From positions 1,721,501-1,785,500 of the forward strand of contig NZ_JQMR01000001.1 in assembly GCF_000744825.1 (NCBI RefSeq): DNA of 64,000 nt, written 5' to 3'. Position numbers and translations under genes: made by a program. The DNA comes from Carnobacterium mobile DSM 4848. Lineage in GTDB: Bacteria; Bacillota; Bacilli; Lactobacillales; Carnobacteriaceae. Shown piece by piece: positions 22,997 to 32,705 of this stretch; within the stretch, counting starts at the first letter, position 1, and each line of letters begins with the position of its first letter. The notes beneath the pieces are model-generated. The model was given only the letters and a program-made list of their open reading frames with translations. It searched no databases and was not told where the DNA came from.

Positions 22997-24334
22997 TTAT
23001 TTCAATTTATTTTTTATTTCTTCTATATCTTGTTTTAATTGGTGATCTTTTGTAATAGCATGGGTAATTTTTTCATAAGCGTGAATAACAGTTGTATGAT
23101 CTTTTCCGCCAAATTCAGCTCCGATTTTTGGTAAAGAATTTGCAGTTAATTCTCGTGAAAGGTACATAGCTATTTGTCTAGGAACAACAATGGATTTTAC
23201 GCGCTTTTTCCCTTTTAAGTCGGTTAACGAGACTTGATAATATTTGCAAACCGTATTTTGAATATCGAGAATGGATAACGTACTCGGCTTATTTGTATGC
23301 AGCATGCTTTTTAAGGCATCTGCAGCAAGACTAGTAGTGATATCCCGACTTTCGATAGCAGCATAAGCTTGTACGCGTACTAAAGCTCCTTCTAATTCAC
23401 GGATATTAGAGTCGATTTGTCCTGCGATATAGCTCAACGTATCATCTGGTATTTCCAATCTTTCAGCATTGGCTTTTTTCCGTAAAATGGCAATCCGGGT
23501 TTCCAAATCTGGCGGTGTGATATCCACTGACAAACCCCATGCAAATCTGGAAATCAACCGTTCTTGTAATTTAGGAATTTCGTTTGGTAAGCGATCGCTG
23601 GTTAAAACAATTTGTTTCCGGTCATCATATAAAGCATTAAATGTGTGAAAGAATTCTTCTTGTGTTCCTTCTTTGTCCGCAAAAAATTGAATATCATCGA
23701 CTAATAAAAGATCCACGCTCCGGTATTCATTCCGAAATTTTTCTTGCATTTTATTTTGAATAGAATTGATGAAATCATTCGCAAAGGTTTCGCTACTGAC
23801 GTACTTTACTTTTGCATCTGGGTTTAATAACAACATTTGATGGCCGATTGCATGCATTAAATGGGTTTTCCCAAGGCCGACGCCTCCATAGAAAAACAAA
23901 GGATTGTAAATCGTACCTGGTTCTTCAGCAACGACTAATGCTGCTGCATGAGCCATTTGATTACCTTTTCCGATAACAAAAGTATCAAATGTGTATTTGT
24001 CGTTTAATTGAATGTCCTTTTTAAAGGCATTTTTTTGCATGAGCGATTGGCTTTTTTGTTTTCCAGCAGTGTCTGGATTTTCCTGTTCATTTTTAATAAC
24101 GAATAAGGGAGAAATTTCACGACTGGAGTATTCATAGATATTTTCGACAATGCGAGTGGCTAAGTTATTTTCCCAATATTCTTTATGTAAAGAAGAGGGA
24201 ACTTCAATAATGATATTGTGTTCAGTGATGCGAACGGGGTGAGCACTTTCGATCCATGTATCGTAGCTGACTTTGGAAAGTGACTCTTTAAATTTTTCTT
24301 TTAAAAAATTCCACAAAGATTGCAAGTCATCCAA
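22997..24334 (-). CDS. dnaA: Chromosomal replication initiator DnaA
   Basis: A 445-residue initiator. Domain I is at the N-terminus ([22 protein letters not shown]), a short linker follows (about 85-108), and the AAA+ domain has Walker [10 protein letters not shown] at 150-158 and Walker [10 protein letters not shown] at 209-217. The C-terminal DNA-binding domain carries the signature [11 protein letters not shown] at 409-419. The ATG at 24334 follows AAAGGAGGTTCTTTG. DnaA boxes lie on both sides, so it is probably autoregulated. Confidence 0.98.
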   Translation of the reverse strand: MDDLQSLWNFLKEKFKESLSKVSYDTWIESAHPVRITEHNIIIEVPSSLHKEYWENNLATRIVENIYEYSSREISPLFVIKNEQENPDTAGKQKSQSLMQKNAFKKDIQLNDKYTFDTFVIGKGNQMAHAAALVVAEEPGTIYNPLFFYGGVGLGKTHLMHAIGHQMLLLNPDAKVKYVSSETFANDFINSIQNKMQEKFRNEYRSVDLLLVDDIQFFADKEGTQEEFFHTFNALYDDRKQIVLTSDRLPNEIPKLQERLISRFAWGLSVDITPPDLETRIAILRKKANAERLEIPDDTLSYIAGQIDSNIRELEGALVRVQAYAAIESRDITTSLAADALKSMLHTNKPSTLSILDIQNTVCKYYQVSLTDLKGKKRVKSIVVPRQIAMYLSRELTANSLPKIGAEFGGKDHTTVIHAYEKITHAITKDHQLKQDIEEIKNKLK

Positions 24335-25103
24335 GCAAAGAACCTCCTTTATAAATCTGTCTTTCTTATTTTAGCACGTTCGTTAAAAGTTTTCCACAAG
24401 TAGTTTACTCCTGTTGAAAATTCATCCACCCTGTGCATATACAGTTATCCACAAGGTGAAAAAGACAGTGGATAACTTCTTCATTTAATGAGTTGTTCAC
24501 TTAAAAAGTGGATAAAAGGTAAAAATGAAAGCTATAAGACACAGTGTTTTTGACGGTTATCCACAGTCCTCACAAAAAAAGATTCAGTGCTTACACACAG
24601 CTTGTTTGTTTGTGCATAACTTCAAAATAACTTGTTCCTAATAAAAAACTAGAAATAACTTATACCAGAGGCTGTGGATAATAAAAATGGTTTGTGGATA
24701 TCTTTACATGCTGAGAAATAGAGTGAAAATAACCATAAGTTTTTAGTTATAGGTGGAAAAAGAAGAATAGATTTAATAAAAATCAGCGAGGAAAGGAAGG
24801 AAGAATAAATAGAATCAACTGTCTTTCGTTTACCTATTATGATGTAGCAAATAAACAGAAAGAGGAATATAAAATGCAAATTTGATGAGAATAATGTAAA
24901 AGAAAACGATTAAGCTGTAAAAAAATTAAAAAGAAGGTTTCCTATTTCTGAGATTTATGCTATCATACTGAAGTGAATGAATGAAAATAGGTTTGTCTCT
25001 TATTTGATTAAACTATTTTTAGTTCGTTATAATAATTGAGACTGTCTTATGTTGAACACGTACAAAATGATGAGAGATAGTTATTGCAGGAGGTGTATTA
25101 CGA
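24335..25103. other. oriC, upstream part, and rpmH promoter region
   Basis: The 769-base gap between the divergent dnaA and rpmH genes holds a second DnaA-box cluster: TTTTCCACA (24390-24398), TTATCCACA (24445-24453 and 24557-24565), AGTGGATAA (24467-24475 and 24507-24515), TGTGGATAA (24673-24681) and TGTGGATAT (24693-24701). Beyond 24710 the DNA is AT-rich, with no gene I can support, up to the rpmH ribosome site AGGAGG at 25089. The two clusters flanking dnaA make this a bipartite origin of the Bacillus type. Confidence 0.85.
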
Positions 25104-25238
25104 ATGAAAAGAACTTACCAACCTAAAAAACGTAAACGTCAAAAATTACATGGCTTCCGTAAACGTATGAGTACAAAAAATGGACGTAATGTATTACAAA
25201 GTAGACGCCGTAAAGGCAGAAAATCATTGTCTGCATAG
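25104..25238 (+). CDS. rpmH: 50S ribosomal protein bL34
   Basis: A 44-residue very basic protein ([19 protein letters not shown]... ending KGRKSLSA), exactly the L34 family length and pattern. AGGAGG lies 9 bases before the ATG. It is the first gene on the right side of the origin, followed by rnpA. Confidence 0.97.
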   Translation: MKRTYQPKKRKRQKLHGFRKRMSTKNGRNVLQSRRRKGRKSLSA

Positions 25239-25268
25239 ATCACTGAACGTCTCAGTGGTCTTTTTTTT
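25238..25268 (+). terminator. Terminator/attenuator between rpmH and rnpA
   Basis: Stem GATCACTGA / TCAGTGGTC (one G-T pair) overlapping the rpmH stop, then eight T. It probably lets most transcripts end after rpmH and a fraction read into rnpA. Confidence 0.75.
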
Positions 25269-25333
25269 CTTTTTAATTGCAGTTTTTTATGCAATTTGTA
25301 ACTGTTCAAAAAAAGTGATGAGAGGTTATTTGA

Positions 25334-25672
25334 ATGAAAAAAGCCTATCGTGTCAAAAAAGAATCAGAATTTCAAAAAGTTTTTCATCATGGAAAATCTA
25401 CAGCTAATCGGCAATTTGTTCTTTATGTATTGGATAAAAAAGAACAACCTCATTTTCGAGTAGGCTTATCGGTCGGCAAAAAAATAGGGAATGCTGTTAC
25501 AAGGAATGCGGTTAAACGAAAAATACGTCAAAGTTTAACCGAACTAAAGCCACATTTAAAAACGGAAGCAGATTTTATTGTAATAGCCCGCAAGCCAGCG
25601 GCGACTATGTCAGTAAAAGAAACTAAAAAAAGCTTGATTCATGTTTTAAAATTGGCTAAATTGTTAAATTAG
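25334..25672 (+). CDS. rnpA: Ribonuclease P protein component
   Basis: A 112-residue basic protein that assists the RNase P RNA in tRNA 5' maturation. The conserved [18 protein letters not shown] is present at about residues 53-70, preceded by [10 protein letters not shown]. The position between rpmH and yidC is the standard one. Confidence 0.97.
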   Translation: MKKAYRVKKESEFQKVFHHGKSTANRQFVLYVLDKKEQPHFRVGLSVGKKIGNAVTRNAVKRKIRQSLTELKPHLKTEADFIVIARKPAATMSVKETKKSLIHVLKLAKLLN

Positions 25673-25706
25673 CTTATTTTTATTTAAAGAATGCGGAGGG
25701 AAAAAC

Positions 25707-26540
25707 GTGAAAAAACGTAAGCGATTACTCCTGTTATTAGGAACTGTTTTATTAGCAGTTGTTTTGGCAGGATGTGGGACAGCACCTATTACTGCTGAAA
25801 GTACTGGTTTTTGGGATCGGTATATTGTATTGAATTTCTCGCGTGTGATTATTTGGTTATCTGATTTATTTGGCGGCAGTTATGGTCTGGGGATTATTGT
25901 TTTCACTTTGATCATTAGAATTATTTTATTGCCGTTGATGCATGGACAAACTAAAAGTACGCGCAAAATGAGCGAATTACAACCGCAACTTAAAGCTCTG
26001 CAAGCAACCTATTCTTCTAAGGATGCTGAAACTCAAAGCAAATTAAAAGAAGAAACTTCTAAATTGTATTCAGAAGCTGGGGTTAATCCGGCAGCCGGGT
26101 GCTTACCATTACTGATTCAAATGCCTGTATTAATGGGACTGTACCAATCAATCAGCCGGACGGAAGCATTAAGCACGGGAAACTTCTTATGGATGAACTT
26201 AGGTAAACCAGATCCAATGTTTATCTTGCCTGTCTTAGCAGCTATTCTAACGTATGCGACTACAAAGTTGTCAAGTATGAGTCAAGCAGAATCAAATGCT
26301 ACAACGACATCAATGATGTACATGATGCCGGCCTTGATTTTATTTATGGGGATCACTTTACCGAGTGCGTTATCATTATACTGGGTAGTAGGAAATGCTT
26401 TCTCTGTAGGGCAAACACTGTTATTAAATAACCCATTTAAAATCAGAAAAGAACGTGAAGAAAAACTGCAAGCTGAACGTGAACGACAACGTGCATTAGA
26501 AAAAGCGTTAAATCCGAAAAAGAAGAAGAAAAAGAAATAA
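25707..26540 (+). CDS. yidC: Membrane protein insertase YidC (lipoprotein type)
   Basis: A 277-residue insertase. The signal peptide ends in LAGC (about residues 20-23), so it is a lipoprotein, as for Gram-positive YidC1/SpoIIIJ. Five membrane segments follow, including the conserved region LLPLMHGQTKSTRKM with the groove arginine (Arg at about 69) and NPAAGCLPLLIQMPVL. The C-terminus is a long Lys-rich tail ending KKKKKKK that would contact the ribosome. It is part of the rnpA-yidC-khpB unit. Confidence 0.95.
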   Translation: MKKRKRLLLLLGTVLLAVVLAGCGTAPITAESTGFWDRYIVLNFSRVIIWLSDLFGGSYGLGIIVFTLIIRIILLPLMHGQTKSTRKMSELQPQLKALQATYSSKDAETQSKLKEETSKLYSEAGVNPAAGCLPLLIQMPVLMGLYQSISRTEALSTGNFLWMNLGKPDPMFILPVLAAILTYATTKLSSMSQAESNATTTSMMYMMPALILFMGITLPSALSLYWVVGNAFSVGQTLLLNNPFKIRKEREEKLQAERERQRALEKALNPKKKKKKK

Positions 26541-26584
26541 ATCTTTACTATCGATCAAGAGGAGATAGAACGGAGGATTAACAG

Positions 26585-27385
26585 ATGAATAAGTACACAG
26601 CTCAAGCAGCGACAACAGCAGAAGCGATTCAAAAAGGATTAAAAATTTTGGGTATCAGTGAAAAAGAAGCTTCTATTGAAGTTATTACTGAAGGAAAAAA
26701 AGGCGTATTTGGTTTTGGTCAAAAAGATGCGATTGTGATAGTTGAAAAGAAAAAAATCGAAGCACCTCTAACACGATCAGATGCAAAAATTGATTCAGCG
26801 GCTATACTAGAAAACTTAGAAGGCCCGGAAGCTCAAAAGCAAGTTAAAGCAGAGTTTCAAGAAGAGAAAGAAGCGTCTCATCAAGTGGACCAAGAAGTTA
26901 CAGATACGACTAAAAACGTGCAAAATGATGAAGAAGCAGTGCAATTAGTTTCCGCTTATTTAATTGATATTGCTCAAAAAATGGGTGCTCCGGCAACTGT
27001 ATCAGCAGATATTGATGCCTCACAACGTCAAGTCGTTTTTCATATCCATACCGAAAAAGCTGGTTTGATTATCGGCAAACACGGGAAAGTTTTAAATGCT
27101 TTGCAATCACTTGCGCAAGTAGTGTTGTACCACCATGCAAAAACTAAGTTCACTGTTATAGTGAATGTTGGAGATTACAGGGAACGCCGTGAAGCTACGT
27201 TAAAACATCTGGCTGAACGCACTGCAGAAAAAGTTATGACTACTAATCAACCTGTTTTTTTAGAACCGATGCCTGCTTTTGAAAGAAAACAAATCCATTT
27301 TTACTTAAGTAAAAATAAACAAGTGACAACCCATTCAGAGGGCAATGAGCCTCATCGTTATTTAGTGGTTGAACCGACAAAATAA
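26585..27385 (+). CDS. khpB: RNA-binding protein KhpB (Jag/EloR)
   Basis: A 266-residue protein with an N-terminal Jag domain (AEAIQKGLKILGISEKEASIEVITEGKKGVFGFG), an acidic linker (about 70-120), a KH-II domain with GLIIGKHGKVLNALQ at about 158-172, and a C-terminal R3H domain (REATLKHLAERTAEKV). It acts with KhpA in RNA regulation and cell elongation in streptococci and lactobacilli. It lies directly after yidC, as usual, and a terminator follows. Confidence 0.94.
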   Translation: MNKYTAQAATTAEAIQKGLKILGISEKEASIEVITEGKKGVFGFGQKDAIVIVEKKKIEAPLTRSDAKIDSAAILENLEGPEAQKQVKAEFQEEKEASHQVDQEVTDTTKNVQNDEEAVQLVSAYLIDIAQKMGAPATVSADIDASQRQVVFHIHTEKAGLIIGKHGKVLNALQSLAQVVLYHHAKTKFTVIVNVGDYRERREATLKHLAERTAEKVMTTNQPVFLEPMPAFERKQIHFYLSKNKQVTTHSEGNEPHRYLVVEPTK

Positions 27386-27408
27386 GAATTAAGAAAAGCT
27401 TGCTAAAG

Positions 27409-27448
27409 AAAGAGGCTGATCCTTTTGGGTCAGCCTCTTTCTTTTTTT
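27409..27448 (+). terminator. Terminator after khpB
   Basis: Perfect 11-bp arms AAAGAGGCTGA / TCAGCCTCTTT (27409-27419 with 27430-27440) followed by CTTTTTTTT. Confidence 0.9.
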
Positions 27449-27589
27449 TAGGTTGGCCTTTTATATGAATAAGAGAGCTTATTCTGAAAGAGGAGCACGA
27501 TTTAGACAAACAACTTAGGAAAAAATGTAGTAGAGCTTCCAAGGTTTAACCTGTTTCTGACCGGATTCATTTTTATTGCGTGAAAAAAG

Positions 27590-27652
27590 ATAAAACGCTT
27601 GCATTTTCTTGTGCAACAAGGTATATTCAACTTGTATATACAAGTTGAATAT
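27590..27652 (+). promoter_or_regulatory. Trehalose operon promoter, TreR operator and possible cre
   Basis: TTGCAT (27599-27604) and TATATT (27622-27627) with 17-base spacing form a good promoter. A perfect 30-base palindrome at 27623-27652 (half-site ATATTCAACTTGTAT) overlaps the -10, so a bound repressor would block it; TreR is the obvious candidate. A sequence at 27590-27603 matches 12 of 14 positions of the CcpA cre consensus and overlaps the -35. Confidence 0.8.
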
Positions 27653-27675
27653 CTTTTTAAAAGGAGGAGAAAAAA

Positions 27676-29187
27676 ATGGCAGATTACAAGCAAGATGCAA
27701 AACAATTGTTACAAGATATTGGAGGTCCGGAGAATATTTCTGCAGTTAGTCACTGTGCGACTCGGATGCGTTTTGTGCTAAATGATCCTGCAAAGGCGGA
27801 TAGCAAAAAGATAGAAGAAATACCTGCAGTTAAAGGAACATTTACGCAAGCTGGTCAATATCAGGTTATTATCGGTAATGATGTCGCTACTTTTTATAAT
27901 GAGTTTGCGAAAATTTCTGGTAAAGAAGGTGTTTCAAAAGATGAGGTGAAAGCAGCCAGTAAACAGAACCAAAATCCGGTTCAACGTGCTATGTCCGTTT
28001 TAGCTGAAATTTTTTCGCCTATTATTCCTGCAATTGTTGTCGGGGGGCTGATTTTAGGGTTCCGTAATATTTTAGAAGGCGTTCCGATGGAGTCACTTGG
28101 TCAACAGGTAATTGATGGTGCAGCACAATTTACTAAAGCTGGTGCTCCGATCTACAATACTATTGTAGATGTAAGTCAATTCTGGAGCGGCGTCAACAGT
28201 TTCTTATGGTTGATCGGCGAAGCTATTTTCCACTTCTTGCCAGTTGGAATCACATGGAGTATTGCTAAAAAAATGGGAACCACTCAAATACTAGGAATTG
28301 TTTTAGGAATTACATTAGTGTCACCGCAATTATTAAATGCTTACAGTGTAGCTGAAACAGCAGCTGCAGATGTTCCATTTTGGGACTTTGGTTATTTCCA
28401 AATTGATATGATTGGTTATCAAGCACAAGTTATTCCTGCTATGTTAGCTGGTTTCTTATTAGCTTATTTAGAGTTATGGCTGCGTAAAGTTATCCCGCAA
28501 GCTGTTTCAATGATTTTTGTACCGTTCTTCGCATTGGTACCGACTGTCTTGATTGCCCATACTGTTTTAGGTCCTATTGGCTGGGTTATCGGAGGATGGA
28601 TTTCAAGTTTAGTTTATGCAGGATTAGGCAGTTCGGTCAATTGGCTATTTGGAGCTTTATTCGGCTTCTTGTATTCACCACTCGTTATTACGGGACTGCA
28701 CCATATGTCAAATGCCATCGACTTGCAATTGATTGCAGACTATGGCGGAACCAATTTATGGCCAATGATCGCTTTATCGAATATTGCCCAAGGTTCTGCT
28801 GTACTAGCGATTATTTTCCTTCACCGCGGCGATAAAAAAGAAGAACAAGTTTCGATTCCAGCAGCTATTTCATGTTACTTGGGTGTAACAGAACCGGCGA
28901 TGTTCGGGATCAATATCAAATACGTTTACCCCTTTGTAGCAGCAATGATCGGTTCTGGTCTAGCTGGAATGGTTTCAACGATGTTTAACGTTACAGCAAA
29001 TTCAATCGGAGTCGGCGGACTTCCTGGGATTCTTTCAATTCAAAATCAATACTGGATCATCTTTATTATTTGTATGGCCATTGCTATTGTAGTGCCGTTT
29101 GTCTTAACTGTTGTGTTCCGCAAATACAATATCTTTAATAAATCAGATCAAACCATTGAAGCAAGCCAACCAGAATTAGGACAATAA
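27676..29187 (+). CDS. treP: PTS trehalose transporter, EIIBC
   Basis: A 503-residue trehalose PTS permease that would import trehalose as trehalose-6-phosphate. The EIIB domain is at residues 1-80, with the phosphocysteine in SHCATRMRF (Cys at about 27). The EIIC domain spans about 105-485, with ten or so membrane helices and the GITEP-like VTEPAMFGIN motif. No EIIA domain is fused, so it must borrow another EIIA (usually the glucose one). AAAGGAGGAG precedes the ATG, right behind the operator. treC follows at 23 bases. Confidence 0.94.
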   Translation: MADYKQDAKQLLQDIGGPENISAVSHCATRMRFVLNDPAKADSKKIEEIPAVKGTFTQAGQYQVIIGNDVATFYNEFAKISGKEGVSKDEVKAASKQNQNPVQRAMSVLAEIFSPIIPAIVVGGLILGFRNILEGVPMESLGQQVIDGAAQFTKAGAPIYNTIVDVSQFWSGVNSFLWLIGEAIFHFLPVGITWSIAKKMGTTQILGIVLGITLVSPQLLNAYSVAETAAADVPFWDFGYFQIDMIGYQAQVIPAMLAGFLLAYLELWLRKVIPQAVSMIFVPFFALVPTVLIAHTVLGPIGWVIGGWISSLVYAGLGSSVNWLFGALFGFLYSPLVITGLHHMSNAIDLQLIADYGGTNLWPMIALSNIAQGSAVLAIIFLHRGDKKEEQVSIPAAISCYLGVTEPAMFGINIKYVYPFVAAMIGSGLAGMVSTMFNVTANSIGVGGLPGILSIQNQYWIIFIICMAIAIVVPFVLTVVFRKYNIFNKSDQTIEASQPELGQ

Positions 29188-29210
29188 TTTTTTAGAAAGT
29201 AGGAATAACA

Positions 29211-30866
29211 TTGAGTACGTTTCATGAAAAAGTCGTTTACCAAATTTATCCAAAGTCTTTTAAAGATTCAAATGGAGATGGAATTGGAGATTTAAAAGGA
29301 ATTATTGAAAAGATTTCTTATTTAGCAAGCTTGGAAGTGGATATGCTCTGGCTGAATCCTTTCTTTTCATCTCCGCAAAAAGATAATGGATACGATATTT
29401 CCAATTATACTGAAATTGATCCGTTATTTGGAACGATGGAAGACTTTGAAGTGCTCGTGTCAGAAGCTAAAAAACACAAAATGGATATTATGTTAGATAT
29501 GGTTTTGAATCATACGTCAATTGAACATGAATGGTTCCAAAAAGCATTAGCCGGTGACAAGAAGTACCAAGATTACTATATTTTGAGAGAGCCAAAAGCT
29601 GATGGTACCTATCCAACCAACTGGGTCTCCAAATTTGGCGGCCCGGCTTGGGCACCGTTTGGCGATACGGGGAAGTACTATTTGCATCTTTATGACGTTA
29701 CTCAAGCTGATTTAAATTGGCGCAATCCAGAAGTTCGTCAGGAGCTATATGAAGTGGTTAATTTTTGGCTGGAAAAAGGTGTGACTGGATTCCGGTTTGA
29801 TGTGATCAATGTCATCGGAAAAGACGAAGTGCTGATTGATGCGGAAGACCAGGTAGGCAAATCGTTGTATACAGATCGGCCGATTGCCCATCAATTTATT
29901 CATGAGTTGAATCAAAAATCATTCGGACGGATCGAAGGAGCCATGACAGTTGGAGAAATGTCTTCAACGACGATAGAAAATGGTGTAGCTTATTCCAACC
30001 CTGAAAATGAAGAATTATCGATGGTCTTTAGTTTCCATCATTTGAAAGTTGATTACTTGAATGGGGAAAAATGGAGCTTGATGCCGTTTGATTTTATGGA
30101 GTTGAAACGGTTGCTGGATGAATGGCAAGTGGGTATGTCAGAAGGCAATGGATGGAATGCACTGTTTTGGAACAATCATGACCAACCGCGAGCGATCAGC
30201 CGTTTTGGAGACCCTGTTCATCATTTTGAAGCTTCGGCAACCATGCAGGCTCAAACCATTCATTTACTGCGTGGAACGCCTTATATTTATCAGGGAGAAG
30301 AAATAGGGATGACGGATCCTGGTTTCGAAGAATTAGCTGATTATGTTGATGTAGAAACACATAACGCCTATGCAGAAATGGTGGAAAAAGGGTTGTCGCA
30401 CGAAGAAGCCATGGAGATCATTAAAGTAAAATCCCGTGACAACAGTCGGACGCCGATGCAATGGAATAATGAGTTGCATGCTGGCTTCACAACAGGAAAA
30501 CCTTGGTTGAAAGTAGCTGAGAACTTCCATGAAATTAACGTGGAGCAAGAACAAGCAAACGGCTCGATTTTAAATTATTATAAACAATTGATTCAGTTGC
30601 GCAAGGAAATGAAAGTTATTTCTGAAGGTAGTTATCGGGGAATCTTAATGGATCATCCAAGTGTTTATGCTTACGTTAGAGAATACCGAGGAGAACAATT
30701 GTTGGTGTTGAATCACTTTTATGACGAACGGGCAAGTGTTGAGATACCAAAAGAATTCTTGGAACGCAGGTGCCGTTATTTGATTGGAAACGGTGTGGAA
30801 AGAGAATTGACCGAATTGCTGACACTGGCTCCTTATGAAACCATTGCATTTTATTTTGAAGCTTAA
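29211..30866 (+). CDS. treC: Trehalose-6-phosphate hydrolase (GH13)
   Basis: A 551-residue cytoplasmic GH13 enzyme that splits trehalose-6-phosphate into glucose and glucose-6-phosphate. Visible motifs are VYQIYPKSFKDSNGDGIGDLKGI, DMVLNHTS, GFRFDVINVIGKDE (nucleophile Asp near 199), GEMSST (Glu near 250) and NNHDQPR (Asp near 321). The oligo-1,6-glucosidase-like opening and the linked trehalose PTS make TreC much likelier than other GH13 members. The start is TTG at 29211, with AAAGTAGGAA upstream. Confidence 0.93.
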   Translation: MSTFHEKVVYQIYPKSFKDSNGDGIGDLKGIIEKISYLASLEVDMLWLNPFFSSPQKDNGYDISNYTEIDPLFGTMEDFEVLVSEAKKHKMDIMLDMVLNHTSIEHEWFQKALAGDKKYQDYYILREPKADGTYPTNWVSKFGGPAWAPFGDTGKYYLHLYDVTQADLNWRNPEVRQELYEVVNFWLEKGVTGFRFDVINVIGKDEVLIDAEDQVGKSLYTDRPIAHQFIHELNQKSFGRIEGAMTVGEMSSTTIENGVAYSNPENEELSMVFSFHHLKVDYLNGEKWSLMPFDFMELKRLLDEWQVGMSEGNGWNALFWNNHDQPRAISRFGDPVHHFEASATMQAQTIHLLRGTPYIYQGEEIGMTDPGFEELADYVDVETHNAYAEMVEKGLSHEEAMEIIKVKSRDNSRTPMQWNNELHAGFTTGKPWLKVAENFHEINVEQEQANGSILNYYKQLIQLRKEMKVISEGSYRGILMDHPSVYAYVREYRGEQLLVLNHFYDERASVEIPKEFLERRCRYLIGNGVERELTELLTLAPYETIAFYFEA

Positions 30867-30868
30867 TT

Positions 30869-30904
30869 AAAAAATCCTCCAGATTCATTTCTGGAGGATT
30901 TTTT
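30869..30904. terminator. Bidirectional terminator between treC and treR
   Basis: Arms AAAATCCTCCAGA / TCTGGAGGATTTT around a short loop, with A-run before and T-run after. It serves the convergent treC and treR genes. Confidence 0.9.
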
Positions 30905-30907
30905 GAT

Positions 30908-31633
30908 TTAAGATGTTTCACTAGGGTTTCGGCGCCGAGCAAATTCAACAAAACGGAACCGGTCCAACCGGTGCCGAGATTCGGTATATTGAAAGAGTGT
31001 CGTATCTTCTAAATAAACATCACTCCGGACGACCACAACATGTGTATCGTCATGCAGATCCATTAATCGATGATCTTCAGCAGTAGCCGGTTCAACCGTA
31101 ATTTCTTTTTGAGCATAGCCAATTACTAATTCAAGGGTATGTTCAATGTAAGTATAGAGAGAATCACGTGCAGCCTCATCGGGCATATCAGAAATAACGG
31201 AAGTTAAAAGATAATCCTTATCTAAAATGACGACTTCACCGTTTACTTGACGTTGTCTTTCAACATAAATGGCAGTAGTTTCTTCGGGTAATTTTAAATG
31301 ATCGGCTAAAAAGCTTGGCAAAGTAGTGAGAATATTTTGGGTAACAATCGTTTGGCTGTTGAAGTGTTGAGCCGCTTGCAATTCTTTGTAGCTGGTCAAG
31401 CCAGAAACGGGGAAATCAAAGCGTTTTACATCTAAAACAATTGAGCCTTTTCCTTGTTTTTTTTGGATGTACCCATTTTCTAATAACAAAGCCAAGGCTT
31501 TTCGAATGGTTTCGCGAGACACAGCATATTTTTTTGCTAAGTCATTTTCACTTGGCAAGAGGTCTCCAGCTAAATAAGACTGATTTAAAATAGCCGCTTC
31601 AATTTCTAAGTAAATTTCAGTGAATTTATTCAT
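30908..31633 (-). CDS. treR: Trehalose operon repressor, GntR family
   Basis: A 241-residue GntR/HutC regulator. The N-terminal winged helix has LPSENDLAKKYAVSRETIRKALALLLENGYIQKKQGKGS at about 25-64, and the UTRA effector domain follows from about 85. It is convergent to treC. By analogy with Bacillus TreR it would bind trehalose-6-phosphate and release the palindromic operator at 27623-27652. Confidence 0.9.
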   Translation of the reverse strand: MNKFTEIYLEIEAAILNQSYLAGDLLPSENDLAKKYAVSRETIRKALALLLENGYIQKKQGKGSIVLDVKRFDFPVSGLTSYKELQAAQHFNSQTIVTQNILTTLPSFLADHLKLPEETTAIYVERQRQVNGEVVILDKDYLLTSVISDMPDEAARDSLYTYIEHTLELVIGYAQKEITVEPATAEDHRLMDLHDDTHVVVVRSDVYLEDTTLFQYTESRHRLDRFRFVEFARRRNPSETS

Positions 31634-31800
31634 GATTTTTTGCCTCTCATTTCTTTTCTTCCCTTATAGTTTAGCACATTCAGTAACGGAAAAAACGCCT
31701 CCTAATCATTTCTTTAGGAATGAAATTTTTAACTCTGAAATAAAACACAGATTGGATATTTAGCAGAAAATAAGCTGTGTGTTTTAGTCAGATAAAAACA

Positions 31801-31846
31801 AAAAAACTCTCTCAACAATGGACTAGCCAAGGTGAGGGAGTTTTTT
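31801..31846 (-). terminator. Terminator after the LysM/3D gene
   Basis: Arms AAAAAACTCTCTCA / TGAGGGAGTTTTTT (31801-31814 with 31833-31846), with T-rich ends on both strands. Confidence 0.8.
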
Positions 31847-31889
31847 GATGAAAAGGTTTTTTATGCTAACTCAATAAAAGTCTTTTCAA

Positions 31890-32705
31890 TTAGTTTGAAA
31901 CTTGAACAGTTAGTGTTTGTCTGCCAAAGTTTAAAGCTTGGTTTAAATCAGTCATATGAATGTCGATGCGGTTTCCTTGAATAGCGCTACCTGTATCGCC
32001 AGCGACAAATGTACCGTATCCTGGGATAGTAACAGTTGATCCTAGAGGAATAACGCTTGGGTCTACAGCAATAACATTAGGATTTTCATTTAAATTGATT
32101 CCTGTTGCAGTTGTATCGCTTAATTCTGGTTGATTTGTTGAATAAGCAGTAGCTTGTACTGTAACAGTTTGACCAGATTGTGCTGCTGGTTCAGCTGCTT
32201 CAGTTGCTTGTGTTTCTTCTGGTTGTTGTTCAACAGGAGCAGCAGCTTCAGTTTCTTCTACAGGAGCTTGTGCTTCTTCAGCTGGAGCTTCTGTTTCTTG
32301 AGTTGTTTCAGCTTCGACAGCTTCTTCAGCTTGGGTTACATCATAGCTGACAACTTCGTCTTCTTTTTCGATGGTAACTGTTGAATGATCAGCAGATAAA
32401 GAGATAACATTGCCACTATAAATAATGTTGGCATTATTTATGTCGTTCACATCAATCAAAGCATTAAGGGATGTATCTGTAGCAGCTGCTACTGAAGATA
32501 AAGTATCTCCCCATTGAATTGTGTATTCTGTGCTGCCGTCTTCGTTATTTTGAATATCTTGTTTAATATCGGCTACTGAACGTGCTTCCCAAGTAGTCGT
32601 ATCATATTCTGCTGCTGAAGCTTCAGTTGGGTTTGAAACAGCGACAACACCTGTTAGAGCTAAAGTAGCACTTGCGATAAATAATTTTGATTTTATGTTA
32701 AACAT
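31890..32705 (-). CDS. Secreted LysM and 3D-domain cell-wall protein
   Basis: A 271-residue exported protein. A signal peptide (about 1-32, ending in EASAAE) is followed by a LysM domain (YTIQWGDTLSSVAAATDTSLNALI..., about 62-105) that should bind peptidoglycan. A Glu/Ala/Pro/Thr-rich spacer (about 125-180) and a C-terminal 3D domain (about 182-271) with aspartates in GDTGSAIQGNRIDIHMTD complete it. 3D domains are found in MltA/Rpf-like cell-wall lytic enzymes such as YocH, so a muralytic role is likely. The low-complexity spacer is typical of wall-spanning proteins. AAGGAG precedes the ATG. Confidence 0.88.
   Translation of the reverse strand: MFNIKSKLFIASATLALTGVVAVSNPTEASAAEYDTTTWEARSVADIKQDIQNNEDGSTEYTIQWGDTLSSVAAATDTSLNALIDVNDINNANIIYSGNVISLSADHSTVTIEKEDEVVSYDVTQAEEAVEAETTQETEAPAEEAQAPVEETEAAAPVEQQPEETQATEAAEPAAQSGQTVTVQATAYSTNQPELSDTTATGINLNENPNVIAVDPSVIPLGSTVTIPGYGTFVAGDTGSAIQGNRIDIHMTDLNQALNFGRQTLTVQVSN

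Noticed and set aside
27386-27622. Small frames between khpB and the trehalose promoter
   Set aside because: They cross the khpB terminator or the treP promoter and operator, and none has a ribosome site.
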